From Brevibacillus invocatus (lineage in GTDB: Bacteria > Bacillota > Bacilli > Brevibacillales > Brevibacillaceae): a DNA stretch of 64,000 nucleotides. Positions within the stretch are counted from its first letter, which is position 1; each line of letters starts with the position of its first letter. This document shows positions 45,171-54,312 of this stretch, in pieces. Where the stretch lies: NCBI RefSeq assembly GCF_003710915.1, contig NZ_RHHR01000008.1, positions 1 through 64,000 of the forward strand, written 5' to 3'. The notes beneath the pieces are model-generated. The model was not told the origin of the DNA. It saw only the letters and a program-made list of their open reading frames with translations, and ran no database searches. A program made the position numbers and the translations under genes.

Positions 45171-46793
45171 TTAGACGTGGAAGATCTGGTGGCTTCCGTC
45201 ATCGGAGAACGGCGCTTCCACCAAACGGTCTATAAGTGACAGACCGTATTTGTTGGCATACGCAAACAGATTCAGCTTTCTTTCCTGCAAGCCACCCTCG
45301 GGCATCAGGCTAGCCTCGATTCGCTTTAGACGGTGCGATTGTACATCCTCACGCTCCTCCAGGGAACGAAGCAACCGCGTTTCCAAAAAGTTCACCTGTT
45401 CCAGGAGCAAGGAAACGTTCTTTTCAGCTAATCCCCGCAATCCGCCGTCCATCGCGACTACTTCATCCACTAATGGACGGTACATAGCCAGCATGGACTC
45501 TCGGACATCAGCAAAATTTTTCTCTAGCGGGTGTCTTGCCTGCGTGGTCTCCTGCTTTGTCTTCCATGCTGCAAAGTCAGTAAGGGCATGCTCGACATTG
45601 AGCTCAAAGCCAGCCAGCAGTCTTTCCACCGCTCCTTCCAGCAACGTGATGGACATACGCGGTAGAACGATCGGCATCTGCATGTCAAACGCAGCAAATA
45701 CCTCCTTGTAATACGCCCAGTAAGCGACCTCTCCAAGTCCTCCTATGAACGCTAGTGTCGGGAAGAGATGCTCCTGCATCAGGCCACGCGTTACGACGTT
45801 GGCACTAAAGCGCTGTGGCTCACGGGAAGCCAGCTGGATCAGCTCATCACGGGTGTACGTACATCGTCTATTGACAAAACGATCCCCGTACCGCTCCAAC
45901 AAAAGCCTTTCGCCACCCTCATAAAGAAAGAGATTGGCCTGGTGCTCTTCCACCTGCAATTGCAACGGATACCCTGCCTGGGCGATCCGGTCAGCGGTTT
46001 GGGTCAGAATAGCGGCAAGCTGTTCATTTTTTTCGATGACTTTAGCGAACATCGGCTGTTCCAGTTCGCGAATATAGGGAGATGACGATTCTACCAGCAC
46101 GAGTCCATGCTTGCCGAACAGCTGTGCCATAATCCTTGCAAACCATTCCACAATGGTTGTCGAGGCTGAAGCGGTCTCCTCAAGCATGTGGCGAATCTCC
46201 TGCGTGTGCACGGTCTCTGTCTGTCCGGCAAAAAACTGCTGAAGAAAGGTGGAATAAGCCTGCTCATCCAGCGGCATCTGGCTGGCAGATAGGCGTCCTT
46301 TCCGATTCAGTTGCATTCTTTCCTTGTGCAAGCGTCTCTCTTTGTCAGTCAGCCAATACACATGATCGATCTCGTCGATATCATGGTCTTCCCCTGCGAT
46401 CCAAAAGATAGGCACGACTTCTACCTGCAGCTCTTTGGACCATTTTTTTGCTGCCTGAATCAAATGAATGGCTTTATGAACCGTGTAGAGAGGCCCAGTC
46501 AACACACCCGCCTGCTGTCCACCAATCACGACATAGGTATCTGGATGCTTGAGCGCTTCAATCCGTTTCAACGCTTCTTCGTGGTTCCCCATCTTTTGAT
46601 TGTACGTATATAATCCTTCCACCAGCTCTTCCCGATGCGCGTATGGCCGGCTGCGAAGCCAGTCCAGGCGTTGCTGATAAGATTCTTTGCGGTATGGCTG
46701 GTAGTTAAAAAAGGATTGCGCCAGCTCTTTTCCTTGCAGGTATTCTTTTGCCAGTCGATTGGCTAGCGGAAGCGTAACACTTTCAACGTTCAT
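45171..46793 (-). CDS. bshC: Bacillithiol biosynthesis cysteine-adding enzyme BshC
   Basis: The 540-residue enzyme catalyses the last step of bacillithiol synthesis, adding Cys to GlcN-malate. The conserved 'TYVVIGGQQAGVLTGPLYTVHKAI', 'VPIFWIAGEDHDIDEIDH' and late 'KLNLFAYANKYG' segments and the length match the family. In B. subtilis bshC lies directly upstream of mraZ; here an SLH gene, a permease/LysR pair and ahcY are inserted between them. Confidence 0.95.
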   Translation of the reverse strand: MNVESVTLPLANRLAKEYLQGKELAQSFFNYQPYRKESYQQRLDWLRSRPYAHREELVEGLYTYNQKMGNHEEALKRIEALKHPDTYVVIGGQQAGVLTGPLYTVHKAIHLIQAAKKWSKELQVEVVPIFWIAGEDHDIDEIDHVYWLTDKERRLHKERMQLNRKGRLSASQMPLDEQAYSTFLQQFFAGQTETVHTQEIRHMLEETASASTTIVEWFARIMAQLFGKHGLVLVESSSPYIRELEQPMFAKVIEKNEQLAAILTQTADRIAQAGYPLQLQVEEHQANLFLYEGGERLLLERYGDRFVNRRCTYTRDELIQLASREPQRFSANVVTRGLMQEHLFPTLAFIGGLGEVAYWAYYKEVFAAFDMQMPIVLPRMSITLLEGAVERLLAGFELNVEHALTDFAAWKTKQETTQARHPLEKNFADVRESMLAMYRPLVDEVVAMDGGLRGLAEKNVSLLLEQVNFLETRLLRSLEEREDVQSHRLKRIEASLMPEGGLQERKLNLFAYANKYGLSLIDRLVEAPFSDDGSHQIFHV

Positions 46794-46858
46794 GACATGC
46801 TCACCTTTCTTCAGGACCGTGGTCTCTCTCGCAAATTATATCATGCACCCTCCCCTTT

Positions 46859-46890
46859 AAAAAAGAAAACAACCCACGCGAATGGGTTGT
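46859..46890 (-). terminator. Intrinsic terminator of the XRE-cupin gene
   Basis: CAACCCA and TGGGTTG pair around a 6-base loop on the minus strand, followed by TTTTCTTTTTT. Confidence 0.75.
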
Positions 46891-46911
46891 CGAAGTGTAG
46901 GTATGTGTTTT

Positions 46912-47469
46912 TTAAAATTGCGGAGGTGTAACGGACCAGATCAAAACCGCTTCTTGATCGCCCGTATTTTCAATCGCGTGATTTTTCGCGCTGTCAAACG
47001 AGATACTGTCTCCCGCTTCCAGCACATGCTCTTCATCATTAAAACGGGCTACTACACTGCCTGTCACGACAGTAAAACACTCTTCGCCCTCCGTTTGTAC
47101 AAATTTATCGACGGCCATTTCGCCTGGCTTGAGCCGTACCTCCAGCATGCCAAGCTTGGCACTTCCTCCCATAGAGAGCAGCGAATACGTACCCGTTGAT
47201 TCAGGAAATACGAGTTGTCTGCGCTTTTGCTGGCGAGTAACATGCACCTGTTTTTGGTCAATATCTTCAAAAAAGTGAATGATGGGTGACTCGAGAGCCT
47301 TGGTGATTTTCCACAGGGAGTCCAAGGACGGCTGTGAAATTCCCCGCTCCACTTGACTGAGCAGGCCTTTGCTTAACCCTGTTTTGTTCGCCATGATCTC
47401 CAGAGTAAAGCCGCGCTCTTTCCGAATCATTCGAATCTTGTGTCCGATGGTCTCGATGGGAAGTCGCAT
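46912..47469 (-). CDS. XRE-family regulator with C-terminal cupin domain
   Basis: The 185-residue protein joins an XRE HTH (about 8-62, 'TLEIMANKTGLSKGLLSQVERGISQPSLDSLWKI') to a cupin (about 110-180, with 'LEAGDSISFDSAKNHAIENTG'). Such proteins sense small molecules and often control amine, amino-acid or detoxification genes. It lies between the DUF3397-like gene and bshC on the same strand but ends in its own terminator, so it is probably monocistronic. The target is unknown. Confidence 0.88.
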   Translation of the reverse strand: MRLPIETIGHKIRMIRKERGFTLEIMANKTGLSKGLLSQVERGISQPSLDSLWKITKALESPIIHFFEDIDQKQVHVTRQQKRRQLVFPESTGTYSLLSMGGSAKLGMLEVRLKPGEMAVDKFVQTEGEECFTVVTGSVVARFNDEEHVLEAGDSISFDSAKNHAIENTGDQEAVLIWSVTPPQF

Positions 47470-47526
47470 ATTTCCAACCTTCTTTCTTATCGGAATAGAA
47501 ACGATTATGTATCAACAAAAGTGCTT

Positions 47527-47925
47527 CTATACGACACTCATGGTTTTGACAATCCCTGTCGTAATCAGCACTACGTAGATGAGTCCAAACAAGAGAAACG
47601 ACAAGCGCCATGCGGAAAAGCCGATCTTTCTTAAGGATAGCTTCCCTTTCCACTTCACTTGCATCCAGCCAAGCAGCGAGATGAAGACAAGATAGAAGCA
47701 AGCAATCCACCACCAAGCTGACATGGCTTCAGGCCATATTTCGCTGTACGCGACGACTACCGAACGAATCAACAAAAGATTCGTGATATTTATCGCCCAG
47801 CGGCCAGCCAACCGCTTGTCCCGTTTCCACGCATATAATAGGAAATAGGCAATTGGAAATCCCAAAAACGGTATAACGGTCAGTGTACCCCATAAGTAGG
47901 ACCAGACATTGGCCACGATGGTCAT
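47527..47925 (-). CDS. DUF3397-like membrane protein
   Basis: The 132-residue protein has four hydrophobic segments separated by short basic loops. Its size, topology and place between panE and bshC fit the DUF3397 family of Bacilli; the name rests on this context and should be checked. Its start overlaps the panE stop codon by four bases (ATGA), so the two are translated together. No function is known. Confidence 0.7.
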   Translation of the reverse strand: MTIVANVWSYLWGTLTVIPFLGFPIAYFLLYAWKRDKRLAGRWAINITNLLLIRSVVVAYSEIWPEAMSAWWWIACFYLVFISLLGWMQVKWKGKLSLRKIGFSAWRLSFLLFGLIYVVLITTGIVKTMSVV

Positions 47926-48890
47926 GTACTGTCGCCTCCCACCTTCTCTTTTCCCATGCTCGTCTTGAGAAGGATCACGCGAAGCAAGCTTTCGTGCAGC
48001 GGTGTGGGTATTCCTGCTTCTTTACCCTTATTGACGAGATAACCATTGATCGCCTCTACCTCCGTCTGCCTGTGGCGCTTCACATCCTGCAGCATGGAGG
48101 AAAGATTTCGGGAAGTATTTCGACAAATTGTAATTATTTCCTGCCAATCCGTTTCCCCCAATTTTTGTCCGTAATGGTTGGCTACTGTCGTCGCTTCATT
48201 AAAAAGCTCACGCATCAAGCCTACGGTGTACGGATTTTCAAGCAACCCCCCGTTGGGGACTTCAAAAATCGCGGTTAACGGATTGATCAACGCATTTGCG
48301 ACCAGCTTTCGCCATGCAAACGGTTGGATCGATTCCTCGTAGCTGGCTATGATTTGGTTCGAGTTTGCCCAGTCCACGAAAGCCTGAACCACAGGATCGT
48401 GTGCATGTCCCCTCTCCCAAGGACCGACACGAAGTGAACCGTTTCCTGTATGAACCACCTCTGTGCCAGACAAGCGCCTGGCTCCTTCCGAGTTGATCCC
48501 GAAGAAGCATTGCCCATCGAGCAGTACCTCTGAAAGCATTTCCCGATGACCCATGCCATTTTGCATCGCAATGACGGGTATGATGCTTTTGTGGATTTGC
48601 CTCAATGCGGGAATCAGTCCTGGCAGGTCGGTTTGCTTTACGGTAAGAATGTACAAGCCGCCTTCAGGCAAAGCCTGTTCGACAGATCTTGCTGCCATCG
48701 GGATTGTACATACTCTCCCATCCAAATGATGAAAGGTAATTCCCTGCCGGGCTATCTGTTCAGCCTGATGCGAACTTCGCGTCACGACCGTTGTTGGATG
48801 TCCGCTCAGCACAAGCCTTGCAGCGTACAACAACCCTACAGCACCACCGCCTATCACAACCGTCTGGACAGGAAAAGTTTCCGATCGCAT
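47922..48890 (-). CDS. panE: 2-dehydropantoate 2-reductase
   Basis: The 322-residue NADPH enzyme makes pantoate for coenzyme A. An N-terminal Rossmann motif ('VVIGGGAVGLLYAARL') and the catalytic region 'WRKLVANALINPLTAIFEVPNG' (Lys) are visible. ATG 48890 (MRSETFPV) is a likely start; an in-frame GTG-preceded frame begins slightly upstream. The order ylbO-ylbP-panE-bshC of B. subtilis is kept apart from the inserted leucine-catabolism operon. Confidence 0.9.
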   Translation of the reverse strand: MRSETFPVQTVVIGGGAVGLLYAARLVLSGHPTTVVTRSSHQAEQIARQGITFHHLDGRVCTIPMAARSVEQALPEGGLYILTVKQTDLPGLIPALRQIHKSIIPVIAMQNGMGHREMLSEVLLDGQCFFGINSEGARRLSGTEVVHTGNGSLRVGPWERGHAHDPVVQAFVDWANSNQIIASYEESIQPFAWRKLVANALINPLTAIFEVPNGGLLENPYTVGLMRELFNEATTVANHYGQKLGETDWQEIITICRNTSRNLSSMLQDVKRHRQTEVEAINGYLVNKGKEAGIPTPLHESLLRVILLKTSMGKEKVGGDST

Positions 48891-48951
48891 TTGTTCACCC
48901 ACATTAATCAATACTTATTTAAAGAATAACAGAGATTAGGAGAATGGGCAA

Positions 48952-49029
48952 TTGATTGGCTTAAAAAAGATCGAAATTGTCGAAATATTTGACGGTAAAA
49001 ATTATGATATCGATACCATTCTTACATGA
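48952..49029 (+). CDS. Possible 25-residue small ORF
   Basis: A TTG start nine bases after AGGAG opens a 25-codon frame rich in Ile, Lys and Asp (ending KNYDIDTILT). It lies in the 220-base gap between panE and yngE, opposite to both. A site and a plausible composition are all that supports it; it may also be chance or a gene remnant. A perfect TGTCGAA (48978-48984) lies inside it. Confidence 0.2.
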   Translation: MIGLKKIEIVEIFDGKNYDIDTILT

Positions 49030-49087
49030 ACGACAAGAAACGCTTTATCATTCTCCCTTAACAAAACAGTCATCACCGCTTGTCATG

Positions 49088-49125
49088 AAACAAACAGACT
49101 GCCTCTTTCATCTAGAGACAGTCTG
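49088..49125 (-). terminator. Intrinsic terminator of the leucine-degradation operon
   Basis: CAGACTGtCTCT pairs with AGAGgCAGTCTG (one G-U) around a 7-base loop, followed by TTTGTTT on the minus strand. It lies just beyond yngE. Confidence 0.8.
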
Positions 49126-49134
49126 GCTTTGGCA

Positions 49135-50673
49135 CTATACGGGATAAACGGGATGTTTTCTTTCGGAAAAAACCTGCTTCTTGTGTTGGTAAACAGCAAA
49201 GCGCGAAATCAATTCCATTCGCAAATCGGATGGGGGGATAATCGCATCGACGATCAGGTTGGAGGCTAGCAAGGTAATATCGATATCCTCCTGATACTCC
49301 TTCCTTTTCGCCGCAATAAAAGCCTGTCGCTCCTGCGGGTCCTCTATTTCCTGAATCTTGTTGCTGTAAACCGCATTAACCGCTGCTTCCGGCCCCATGA
49401 CCGCGATCTGCGCACTTGGCAGAGCGAGCACAGCATCTGGCTCAAATGCAGAACTTGCCATCGCATACAAACCTGCTCCATACGCCTTACGTACGATGAC
49501 AGAGATCTTCGGCACGGTCGCTTCCGCCATTGCTGAAATCATTTTCGCGCCGTGCCTGATGATTCCCGCACGCTCTACAGCTGTACCAATCATGAAGCCC
49601 GGTACATCAGCCAGGAAGAGCAAGGGAATCTGGAAAGCATCGCACAGGGTAATAAAACGCGCTGCCTTGTCAGCTGAATCGACAAAAAGGACGCCGCCTT
49701 TTACACGCGGCTGGTTGGCAATGATCCCCACCGGTTTGCCATCCAGACGGGCCAGACCTGTCACCAGCTCCTGCGCAAATAGTTTCTTGATCTCAAAGAA
49801 GGAGCCTTCGTCTACCAAAGCAGTGATCAGATCATGCATGTTGAACGGGGCATTTTGATTCTCCGGCACGATCGCCGTAATCTCTTTTGCCGTTTCCACT
49901 GGAGGCTGTGCCGCTGCAACAGGAGGCTTTTCGCTGTAATTCGCTGGAAAAAAGCTCAAGTACTGCCGTGCTGACTGGATCGCCTCTTCCTCATTGGCAG
50001 CAAGAACGTCGCCGCAGCCACTCACGGTACAATGCATGCGTGCCCCACCCAGCTCTTCCAGGCTTACTTTTTCTCCAATGACCATTTCGGCCATACGTGG
50101 GGAGCCCAGATACATGCTCGCGTTTTTATCCACCATGATGACAATGTCACAAAAAGCGGGAATATACGCTCCACCTGCAGCAGAAGGACCAAACAGAATG
50201 CACACCTGTGGAATTTTTCCAGATAGCTTCACTTGGTTGTAAAAGATTCGTCCCGCTCCTCGACGCCCTGGGAACATCTCCAGCTGGTCCGTAATCCTGG
50301 CTCCAGCTGAATCCACCAGATACACGAGAGGAACCTGCATTTTTTCAGCGGTTTCCTGAATGCGGATGATTTTCTCCACAGTTCGCGCGCCCCAGGAGCC
50401 TGCTTTTACGGTGGAATCATTGGCCATGACACACACGGTCTGGCCATTCACCTTTCCGATTGCGGTGATGACACCGTCTGCCGGCAGGTCTCCCGCCATG
50501 ACATTGGCGAAAAGTCCATCCTCTACCAGAAATTCATCGTCAAACAGCAGCTTCAGGCGATCGCGGACGAACAGCTTGTTCTGTTCCTTCAGCTTTGCAT
50601 GGTACTTTGCATCGCCGCCTTGTTTGATGTGATCGATTTTTTCGTTCAGCATGTTTTCAGCGTGTTTGCTCAT
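49135..50673 (-). CDS. yngE: Acyl-CoA carboxylase carboxyltransferase subunit (methylcrotonyl-CoA type)
   Basis: The 512-residue subunit transfers CO2 from carboxybiotin to an acyl-CoA. Two crotonase-fold halves are seen, with oxyanion-hole stretches 'LFGPSAAGGAYIPAF' and 'VIVRKAYGAGLYAMAS'. The neighbours (HMG-CoA lyase, a hydratase, biotin carboxylase and biotin carrier) point to 3-methylcrotonyl-CoA, an intermediate of leucine breakdown. ATG 50673 follows GGAGGAAG. It is last in the operon, followed by a terminator. Confidence 0.9.
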   Translation of the reverse strand: MSKHAENMLNEKIDHIKQGGDAKYHAKLKEQNKLFVRDRLKLLFDDEFLVEDGLFANVMAGDLPADGVITAIGKVNGQTVCVMANDSTVKAGSWGARTVEKIIRIQETAEKMQVPLVYLVDSAGARITDQLEMFPGRRGAGRIFYNQVKLSGKIPQVCILFGPSAAGGAYIPAFCDIVIMVDKNASMYLGSPRMAEMVIGEKVSLEELGGARMHCTVSGCGDVLAANEEEAIQSARQYLSFFPANYSEKPPVAAAQPPVETAKEITAIVPENQNAPFNMHDLITALVDEGSFFEIKKLFAQELVTGLARLDGKPVGIIANQPRVKGGVLFVDSADKAARFITLCDAFQIPLLFLADVPGFMIGTAVERAGIIRHGAKMISAMAEATVPKISVIVRKAYGAGLYAMASSAFEPDAVLALPSAQIAVMGPEAAVNAVYSNKIQEIEDPQERQAFIAAKRKEYQEDIDITLLASNLIVDAIIPPSDLRMELISRFAVYQHKKQVFSERKHPVYPV

Positions 50674-50690
50674 CAGTAGCTTCCTCCTCG

Positions 50691-51482
50691 TCACTCTCCG
50701 CGATATACCGGCTTTCTCTTTTCCCTGAACGCTTCCAGTCCCTCCAAGCGGTCCTTTGTCGGGATCAATAATTGATAGGCGTGACTTTCCATCGCCAAGC
50801 CTGTTGCCTGATCTACTTCCAGTCCGTAGTCAATTGCATACTTCGCTTGGGCGAGCGCCAATGGGGCCTGCTCAGCTATTTGCTGGGCGAGGCTTAGCGC
50901 TGCTGGCATAAGATGATCCGCTGGAACCACCCGGTTGACCAACCCGATGCGAAGCGATTCATCCGACAGTATGCGGCGAGCGCTGAAAATGAGTTCTTTG
51001 GCAATTCCTTTTCCTACGAGGCGAGGAAGTCGCTGCGTCCCCCCTGCCCCTGGAATAATGCCCAAGGACGTCTCCGTCAGTCCCATCTGCGCCGACTCGC
51101 TCATCACCCTCAGATCACAAGCCAGCGCTAGCTCTGTGCCTCCGCCAAGGGCCAGCCCGTTGATTGCTGCGATGACAGGCTTTGGAATTTTCTCCAGTTC
51201 CGTAAACGTATCACGGATGGTTCTGATGTACTGCTCCACCTGTTGGGGCGTCAGCGTTCGCCGTTCTTTCAGATCAGCACCCGTACAAAATGCTTTGTCG
51301 CCCGAGCCTGTGACAAGCACCACGCGAATCTCCTTGTCCGAACACAAGCTCGTAATCCATTCACGAAGGCTGAGTAATGTCTCTAGATTTAAACAATTGT
51401 GAACCTGCGGACGATCAATCGTCAGAATTCCGACTGCGCCCTCTTTTTGAAACAACACACTCAAGCCATTCCCTCCCGCCAT
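50691..51482 (-). CDS. yngF: Enoyl-CoA hydratase/isomerase (probable 3-methylglutaconyl-CoA hydratase)
   Basis: The ~260-residue crotonase has oxyanion-hole motifs 'CTGADLKERR' and 'INGLALGGGTELALACDLRV' and the Glu-bearing segment 'ETSLGIIPGAGGTQRLPRLVG'. The operon context predicts hydration of 3-methylglutaconyl-CoA. The start is uncertain: ATG 51482 lies two bases after the yngG stop, while TTG 51464 has GGGAGGG five bases upstream and may be the better one. Confidence 0.88.
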   Translation of the reverse strand: MAGGNGLSVLFQKEGAVGILTIDRPQVHNCLNLETLLSLREWITSLCSDKEIRVVLVTGSGDKAFCTGADLKERRTLTPQQVEQYIRTIRDTFTELEKIPKPVIAAINGLALGGGTELALACDLRVMSESAQMGLTETSLGIIPGAGGTQRLPRLVGKGIAKELIFSARRILSDESLRIGLVNRVVPADHLMPAALSLAQQIAEQAPLALAQAKYAIDYGLEVDQATGLAMESHAYQLLIPTKDRLEGLEAFREKRKPVYRGE

Positions 51483-51484
51483 TC

Positions 51485-52396
51485 CTATTCGTCCTTAGCT
51501 GCCAAGCATTCAGCTGCAAGATGGGCCTTCAATACTTTGGAGTTGAGGTCTCGCCCCAGCTGCTTTTGGATAAATGCCCCTGCTTCCAGCAGCTTCTGCA
51601 AGTCGACTCCAGTCTCGTATTCCATTCCGTGCAGCATGTAGATCAAATCCTCGGTTGAAATATTGCCGGCGGCTCCAGGCGCGTACGGGCATCCTCCCAA
51701 CCCGCCAATTGAGCTGTCAAAGGTGCGGATGCCCACGTCCATCGCAGCGACTACATTTGCCAATCCTGTTCCACGCGTATCGTGAAAATGACCGGCCAAG
51801 CGCTGTACCGGAGCATCCTTGACCAATTCCCTGAACAAGTCATGCACCTGCTTGGGGGTCGCTACGCCAATCGTGTCTCCAAGTGAAATCTCATACGCTC
51901 CCATTTCGAGCAATGCTTCGGTCACTCGCCGGCTATTGTCCAAAGGCACTTTGCCCTCGTATGGGCAACCGAAGACGGTGGAAACGTAGCCGCGCACCCG
52001 CATGCCTAAAGCCAGTGCTTCCAGCGCCACTTCACGCAGAATCGGGTACGTTTCCTCCAGCGTCTTATTAATATTTTTCAGGTTGTGGGTCTGAGAAGCA
52101 GACATGAACAAAGCGATTTCATTGAGTCCGCACGCTCGTGCTCGTTCCAGCCCTCGAAGATTGGGAACGAGCGCCGTGTACGTGACTCCTTGTGCGCGAT
52201 TGATTGTGGACAAAACCTCGTCGGCATCTGCCAGTTGCGGAATCCAGCGAGGGTTGACAAAAGAGCTGGCTTCGATCGTTTGCAGTCCTGCTTCAGCCAG
52301 CTTGTTGATCAACGCTGCTTTGACCGCTGAAGGGAGGATGTCCTTTTCATTTTGCAGACCGTCGCGCGGGCCTACCTCCACGATTTTGACCTTCAT
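51485..52396 (-). CDS. yngG: Hydroxymethylglutaryl-CoA lyase
   Basis: The 303-residue TIM-barrel enzyme splits HMG-CoA into acetoacetate and acetyl-CoA, the last step of leucine breakdown. 'VEVGPRDGLQNE' near the N-terminus (catalytic Arg-Asp), 'GHFHDTRGTGLAN' (metal His) and the late glycine-rich Cys loop 'GGLGGCPYAPGAAGN' are all diagnostic. ATG 52396 follows AAGGAGGG. Confidence 0.94.
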   Translation of the reverse strand: MKVKIVEVGPRDGLQNEKDILPSAVKAALINKLAEAGLQTIEASSFVNPRWIPQLADADEVLSTINRAQGVTYTALVPNLRGLERARACGLNEIALFMSASQTHNLKNINKTLEETYPILREVALEALALGMRVRGYVSTVFGCPYEGKVPLDNSRRVTEALLEMGAYEISLGDTIGVATPKQVHDLFRELVKDAPVQRLAGHFHDTRGTGLANVVAAMDVGIRTFDSSIGGLGGCPYAPGAAGNISTEDLIYMLHGMEYETGVDLQKLLEAGAFIQKQLGRDLNSKVLKAHLAAECLAAKDE

Positions 52397-52451
52397 CGGG
52401 ATACCCTCCTTGCCTAGCGAGCGCTCAGTTGGTTTGAATCGAAAAATCGAG

Positions 52452-52667
52452 CTAATTATCCAGGACCACGACAATGTCCCCGTCGTTCACAAAATCACCG
52501 ACGTTGACTTTGACCTCTACTACCTTGCCTGCTGATTCAGCTGCGATCGGAACTTCCATTTTCATCGACTCCAGCACGATTAGGTCCTGTCCTGCTGCAA
52601 TGGAATCACCTGGTTGTACCAATACCTTGAAAACAGTACCTGCCATATTCGCTGCTACTTGTGTCAT
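52452..52667 (-). CDS. yngHB: Biotin carrier protein
   Basis: The 71-residue protein is a single biotinyl domain with the biotin-attachment Lys in 'ESMKMEVP' (about residue 36). It shuttles carboxybiotin between the biotin carboxylase and carboxyltransferase subunits encoded beside it. The short length matches B. subtilis YngHB. Confidence 0.94.
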   Translation of the reverse strand: MTQVAANMAGTVFKVLVQPGDSIAAGQDLIVLESMKMEVPIAAESAGKVVEVKVNVGDFVNDGDIVVVLDN

Positions 52668-52682
52668 CTGTCTACTCTCCTT

Positions 52683-54029
52683 CTAGATCGTGGATTTTGG
52701 TTTTCTTTCTTGGATAAACCATGTCGTATACTCTCCTGCAATGAAGCGGTCGTCTTCCAGAACCTCCTGCAGGAAAGGAATGTTGGTTTTGATTCCGGTG
52801 ATCAGGAATTGCTGCATGGCTTCACGCGCTCTGAGAATGGCTTCGTCTCTCGTCGCCCCTGACGCAATGACTTTCGCAATCATCGGATCGTAAAATGGCG
52901 TCACCTTGGTTCCGGTCTCTACCCCGTCGTCGATTCTGACATGCTCCATAACCGGAGCCTGATAGAGGCTGATTGTACCCGGTGAAGGCAAGAAGGACAC
53001 CGGGTCCTCCGCATAAACACGAAGCTCAATCGCGTGGCGCTTTGCTCGGACGTCTTCCTGACTGATAGACAAGGGCTGGCCTTGTGCAATTTCCAATTGC
53101 ATAGCCACCAGATCCAGGCCGATCATCTCTTCCGTGACGGGATGCTCTACCTGTAATCTTGTATTCATTTCCAGAAAATAAAAATTCATCTGTGAATCGA
53201 CAATAAACTCCACGGTACCTACGCCCGTGTAACCCACAGCCTTTCCTGCCAGTACGGCTGCGTCACAAAGCGCATTCCTCGTCGCCTCATCCAAAAACGG
53301 CGATGGACTTTCTTCCAGTACCTTTTGATGGCGGCGCTGGATCGAACACTCACGCTCCAGCAGATGGATTACGTGACCTGTCTGATCCCCTGCAATCTGG
53401 ACTTCGATGTGATGCGGTCTATCCACATACTTCTCTACGTACATGGCATCGTTGCCAAAGTACGCCTTCGCTCTGCCGCGAGCAGATTGGAAAGCCTGTC
53501 GCAGCTCTTCTTCGCTCTGACAAATTTGCATGCCGATTCCGCCGCCGCCAGCGCTCGCTTTCAGCATGACAGGATACCCGATCGACGCTGCCATATTAGC
53601 TGCTTCATCTGCGTTATCCAAAGGAGTGTCGCCACCTGGCACGACGGGAACACCCGCTTTTTGCATGATTCGCCGGGCAGTCAGTTTGTCACCCATTTGA
53701 CCGATCACTTCAGGTGTAGGTCCGATGAAGACGATTCCCTCTTCGGTAACCCGGCGGGCAAATGCTTCATTTTCCGAAAGGAGGCCATAGCCCGGATGAA
53801 TGGCGTCAGCCTGGCAACTCTTCGCTGCTGCAAGGATTGCCTCAACATTCAAATAACTGTGTGGAACAGGAGGAGGACCGATATGTACGGCTTCATCGGC
53901 TTCTCGGACAAACGGCATATCCTTGTCCGCATCTGAGTAGATGGCGACTGTAGCCACTCCCTGTGCCTGACAAGTGCGAATGATCCTTCTGGCGATTTCG
54001 CCACGATTTGCAATCAAAACCTTTTTCAT
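52683..54029 (-). CDS. accC: Biotin carboxylase subunit
   Basis: The 448-residue ATP-grasp enzyme carboxylates the biotin on the carrier protein. It shows 'IANRGEIARRIIRT' at the start, the Gly-rich ATP loop 'KASAGGGGIGMQ', 'HIEVQIAGD' and 'FYFLEMNTRLQVEHPVTE'. It is the first gene of the operon (YngH/AccC2-like), about 15 bases before the carrier gene. A cre-like site lies 42-55 bases upstream. The fatty-acid-synthesis AccC would be encoded elsewhere. Confidence 0.93.
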   Translation of the reverse strand: MKKVLIANRGEIARRIIRTCQAQGVATVAIYSDADKDMPFVREADEAVHIGPPPVPHSYLNVEAILAAAKSCQADAIHPGYGLLSENEAFARRVTEEGIVFIGPTPEVIGQMGDKLTARRIMQKAGVPVVPGGDTPLDNADEAANMAASIGYPVMLKASAGGGGIGMQICQSEEELRQAFQSARGRAKAYFGNDAMYVEKYVDRPHHIEVQIAGDQTGHVIHLLERECSIQRRHQKVLEESPSPFLDEATRNALCDAAVLAGKAVGYTGVGTVEFIVDSQMNFYFLEMNTRLQVEHPVTEEMIGLDLVAMQLEIAQGQPLSISQEDVRAKRHAIELRVYAEDPVSFLPSPGTISLYQAPVMEHVRIDDGVETGTKVTPFYDPMIAKVIASGATRDEAILRAREAMQQFLITGIKTNIPFLQEVLEDDRFIAGEYTTWFIQERKPKSTI

Positions 54030-54070
54030 GCAACGCTCCCCTCTTTCATCGTATTCGGAGCAGCGAGGAC

Positions 54071-54084
54071 TGAAAGCGCTTGCA
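54071..54084 (-). promoter_or_regulatory. Cre-like site (CcpA) upstream of the leucine-degradation operon
   Basis: The sequence tgaaagcgcttgca matches the catabolite-responsive element consensus TGWAANCGNTNWCA at all but one position. It lies 42-55 bases before accC, a place suited to CcpA repression when glucose is present. Sequence match only. Confidence 0.6.
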
Positions 54085-54251
54085 CCCAGAGTGCCTCCGA
54101 ATACTGCATATGCTTCTCGTCTCTATTTTGCCATGAGTTAGCTCATAGTTCTAGGATGAAATTATATTTTTTTCCATGGAAGCGAATTCATTCCCTACAC
54201 CTCCCTACTTTTTAATGTAAAGAATTTCTCTTCTCTTCCTGTAGTTTCGTG

Positions 54252-54257
54252 TATAAT
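54252..54257 (+). promoter_or_regulatory. Probable -10 element of ylbP
   Basis: A perfect TATAAT preceded by GTG lies 56 bases before the ylbP start. The -35 region is poor, so it may rely on the extended -10 contact. Confidence 0.5.
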
Positions 54258-54312
54258 ACAAGTAAGCAAAAGTGGTTCCAAGACAAAGCGTTTTGAGAGG
54301 AGTGGCTATTCC

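Noticed and set aside
46794-46911. Joint transcript of the XRE-cupin gene with bshC
   Set aside because: A clear intrinsic terminator lies between them, so the two are probably separate despite being on one strand.
48978-48984. Perfect TGTCGAA Spo0A-box match upstream of panE
   Set aside because: A single 7-base match is expected by chance about every 8 kb on two strands, and no second box or fitting promoter was found.
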